Of a stretch of 16,316 nt of DNA, positions 14,790-16,316 are shown in pieces (positions within the stretch are counted from its first letter, which is position 1; the number at the start of each line of letters is the position of its first letter). Origin of the DNA: Anaerolineaceae bacterium. Lineage in GTDB: Bacteria > Chloroflexota > Anaerolineae > Anaerolineales > Anaerolineaceae. The position numbers and the translations under genes were made by a program. Where the stretch lies: assembly GCA_021107195.1 (NCBI GenBank), contig JAIOTF010000074.1:1-16316 (forward strand). Reading direction: 5' to 3'. The notes beneath the pieces are model-generated. The model was given only the letters and a program-made list of their open reading frames with translations, did no database searches and was not told the DNA's origin.

Positions 14790-15752
14790 CTAAAAATCCA
14801 CACCCACTGCGAAATCGCGCAACACCTTGCGCAGTTCCCCGGCTGTGGGCACCTGCCGCCCAGAGCCGAATTTCTGCACCTTGGCCGCACCCATCGCATT
14901 GGCAAAAACTGCCACCTTTTCCAGCGGCCACCCTGACAAATAAGCATAGACAAAAGCCGCCATAAAAGAATCGCCGGCAGCATTGGTATCCACCACCGGC
15001 ACCTTAAAACCAGGCTGCTTGATGGTTTTATCTCGCGTGTACAGCACACAGCCATCCTGACCATGTTTCACACACACCAAAGAAGGTCCAAGCTTCAACA
15101 ACTGCCGCGGGTCAGCCGCTATCTGGCAATGTTGACCTAATACCGTCAATTCATCTTCAGTAGACAAAATCACCGTAGCATTTTTTACAAGCTGCTGGCA
15201 ATGTTCCGGAGCAGCAGAAGCCAGGAGCGGGCCAGGATCGAAGATCACAATACGGCCTTGCTGTCTGGCAAACGCCGCCGCTGCTAACACGCAATCTATC
15301 ATGCGCTCTTCGTTCAACGAATACCCCCAAAGCTGGACAGCATCTGCGGACGCAATGCGCATCTTCCAATCCTCTGAAAGCAGCACGTTTGGCCCCTGTC
15401 CATACTGCCCCAAAAAGACATGTTTGCGGCTATCATCTTCCAGAACAAATACAGTGGTAGTGCTGCTCTGCGCTTGGTGCAGAATACCATCCACGCCAAC
15501 CCCTTCATCACCCAGCATTTTCAATAGAGAGCGGGCAAAGGTATCTTCTCCCACTGCCGCCAGGGCCGTCATCACCATGCCCAGGCGGGCTCCAGCCACC
15601 AGAAAATTGCCTGCCCCGCCCGGTTCCAATTGCAAACCATGAAGGATCTGATGCTCATCTGCAACCACCGGCAATTGTGGAATACTCAAAATAACATCCA
15701 CCACCAGATCACCTATCGACACAACCTGATACAATTTAGATTGGTTTTTCAC
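14790..15752 (-). CDS. PfkB-family carbohydrate kinase
   Basis: The 320-residue protein shows LYQVVSIGDLVVDVILSIPQLP at the N terminus, LEPGGAGNFLVAGARLG (first PfkB signature), an acidic DGxxL-like mid region, CVKHGQDGCVLY and VPVVDTNAAGDSFMAAFVYAYLSGW at the C terminus. The catalytic aspartate is present (Asp261 counted from GTG 15752), but the anion-hole motif reads AAGD instead of GAGD; this change occurs in active family members and is milder than GAGN. It should be an ATP-dependent sugar or nucleoside kinase. GTG 15752 is preferred because GAGG lies five bases upstream; a TTG start at 15788 would add 12 residues (LRNKPDLTEVN) and reduce the gap to the preceding gene from 48 to 12 bases. 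The downstream YjbQ-like gene follows after 36 bases. Confidence 0.88.
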   Translation of the reverse strand: MKNQSKLYQVVSIGDLVVDVILSIPQLPVVADEHQILHGLQLEPGGAGNFLVAGARLGMVMTALAAVGEDTFARSLLKMLGDEGVGVDGILHQAQSSTTTVFVLEDDSRKHVFLGQYGQGPNVLLSEDWKMRIASADAVQLWGYSLNEERMIDCVLAAAAFARQQGRIVIFDPGPLLASAAPEHCQQLVKNATVILSTEDELTVLGQHCQIAADPRQLLKLGPSLVCVKHGQDGCVLYTRDKTIKQPGFKVPVVDTNAAGDSFMAAFVYAYLSGWPLEKVAVFANAMGAAKVQKFGSGRQVPTAGELRKVLRDFAVGVDF

Positions 15753-15800
15753 ATTTACCTCTGTCAAATCAGGTTTATTTCTCAACAATCTCTCAGCTTT

Positions 15801-16316
15801 TTACAAACGTTCCAATAATTCCATCAAGGCTTTCGGACCAGCCCCAAAGGATACTGCTGCGGGGGTATCTATGCGTTCCTGCAAGAAGGCTTTCAGACGC
15901 GGACGCCAATCCAGGTCAAGGCCGCCGCCATAAACAGTGGTCGCCAGTGCACCCAATGCAGAGGCCAGAGTCCCGGCCGTTTCCAGATCAAGCTTGTGAT
16001 GATAGGCATAGATCAGCCCGGAACTGAAAGAATCACCCGCACCGGTGGTATCGACAGTGTCTACCTGGAAAATGGGGAATTGTCTTTTTCCTTTCCCAGT
16101 TGCCAGAAGTGCCCCCTGGCGGCCAAGTTTCAAGCCTACCAACTCCACTCCTGCCGCTAAAAGTAAATCGGCACAGGCATCAGGCGAGTTTCCGCCGACC
16201 AGTGCTTCGGCTTCTTCCTGCCCCAAAATACAAACTGCCAGATCAGGCAGCAAACGGCGGAATTCTTCCCGATGCTGCAAAACAGGCTCGAGTGCCATAT
16301 CCAAACTGATCGGGAT
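15801..16316 (-). CDS. PfkB-family carbohydrate kinase, C-terminal part (cut by window edge)
   Basis: The frame is open to the right edge and supplies the last 171 residues. It opens ISLDMALEPV, resembling the ISLDP strand of ribokinase-like proteins, and continues with CILGQEEAEALVGG (the usual N-x-x-E region), VGLKLGRQGALLATG and VDTVDTTGAGDSFSSGLIYAYHHKLDL, which holds the intact GAGD motif with its catalytic aspartate. The C terminus is ALMELLERL with a stop at 15801. It should be a sugar or nucleoside kinase of about 300 residues, with the substrate-binding half outside the window. It is the first visible gene of the minus-strand cluster; the promoter and any transporter or regulator would be further right. 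Confidence 0.9.
   Translation of the reverse strand: MPISLDMALEPVLQHREEFRRLLPDLAVCILGQEEAEALVGGNSPDACADLLLAAGVELVGLKLGRQGALLATGKGKRQFPIFQVDTVDTTGAGDSFSSGLIYAYHHKLDLETAGTLASALGALATTVYGGGLDLDWRPRLKAFLQERIDTPAAVSFGAGPKALMELLERL

Noticed and set aside
1..16316. CRISPR arrays, tRNA or rRNA genes, phage genes
   Set aside because: No regularly spaced repeats, cloverleaf-like segments, rRNA-like conserved stretches or phage structural genes were seen.

Overview
The window looks like bacterial accessory DNA of roughly even base composition. The style of the proteins (a large hybrid kinase with an ABC-type sensor, many PfkB paralogues, a membrane protein with no clear family) suggests an environmental or anaerobic bacterium, possibly Chloroflexota (Anaerolineae-like). 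That placement is a guess from gene style: the window holds no rRNA, tRNA or other marker gene.

Layout. Positions 1-302 (minus) hold the start of a membrane protein cut by the window edge. Positions about 350-1008 are a gene-poor graveyard of mobile elements: the 3' end of an IS30-family transposase gene with a one-base deletion (plus strand), abutting an IS200/IS605-type remnant on the minus strand (end of tnpA and start of tnpB, overlapping by ATGA), then a hairpin of unknown origin. Positions 1009-5484 (plus) encode a 1491-residue hybrid histidine kinase with a periplasmic ABC-type substrate-binding sensor, two PAS-like domains, a GAF-like domain, kinase core, two receiver domains and an HPt domain.

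From the right edge down to 5527 everything lies on the minus strand and reads like one long operon or two adjacent operons. In transcription order: PfkB kinase (partial), PfkB kinase, YjbQ/UPF0047 protein, nucleoside hydrolase, nucleoside hydrolase, PfkB kinase, PfkB-like protein with GAGN instead of GAGD, a decayed and internally deleted copy of that GAGN gene, a two-SIS-domain protein, a BtpA/SgcQ-family protein, a 169-base gap with a strong hairpin, a third nucleoside hydrolase, and a fusion of a GAGN PfkB-like domain with a class I SAM-dependent methyltransferase.

How they may work together (inference): the nucleoside hydrolases would cleave N-ribosides to base and ribose, the PfkB kinases would phosphorylate the released sugar or an intact nucleoside, and the SIS and BtpA proteins would act on a sugar phosphate or related intermediate. 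The repeated use of two enzyme families suggests a salvage or catabolic route for several nucleosides or for an unusual nucleoside-like compound. Two PfkB-like proteins have replaced the family's catalytic aspartate with asparagine, and one of them carries a methyltransferase. No transporter or transcriptional regulator of the cluster is visible; these may lie beyond the right edge.
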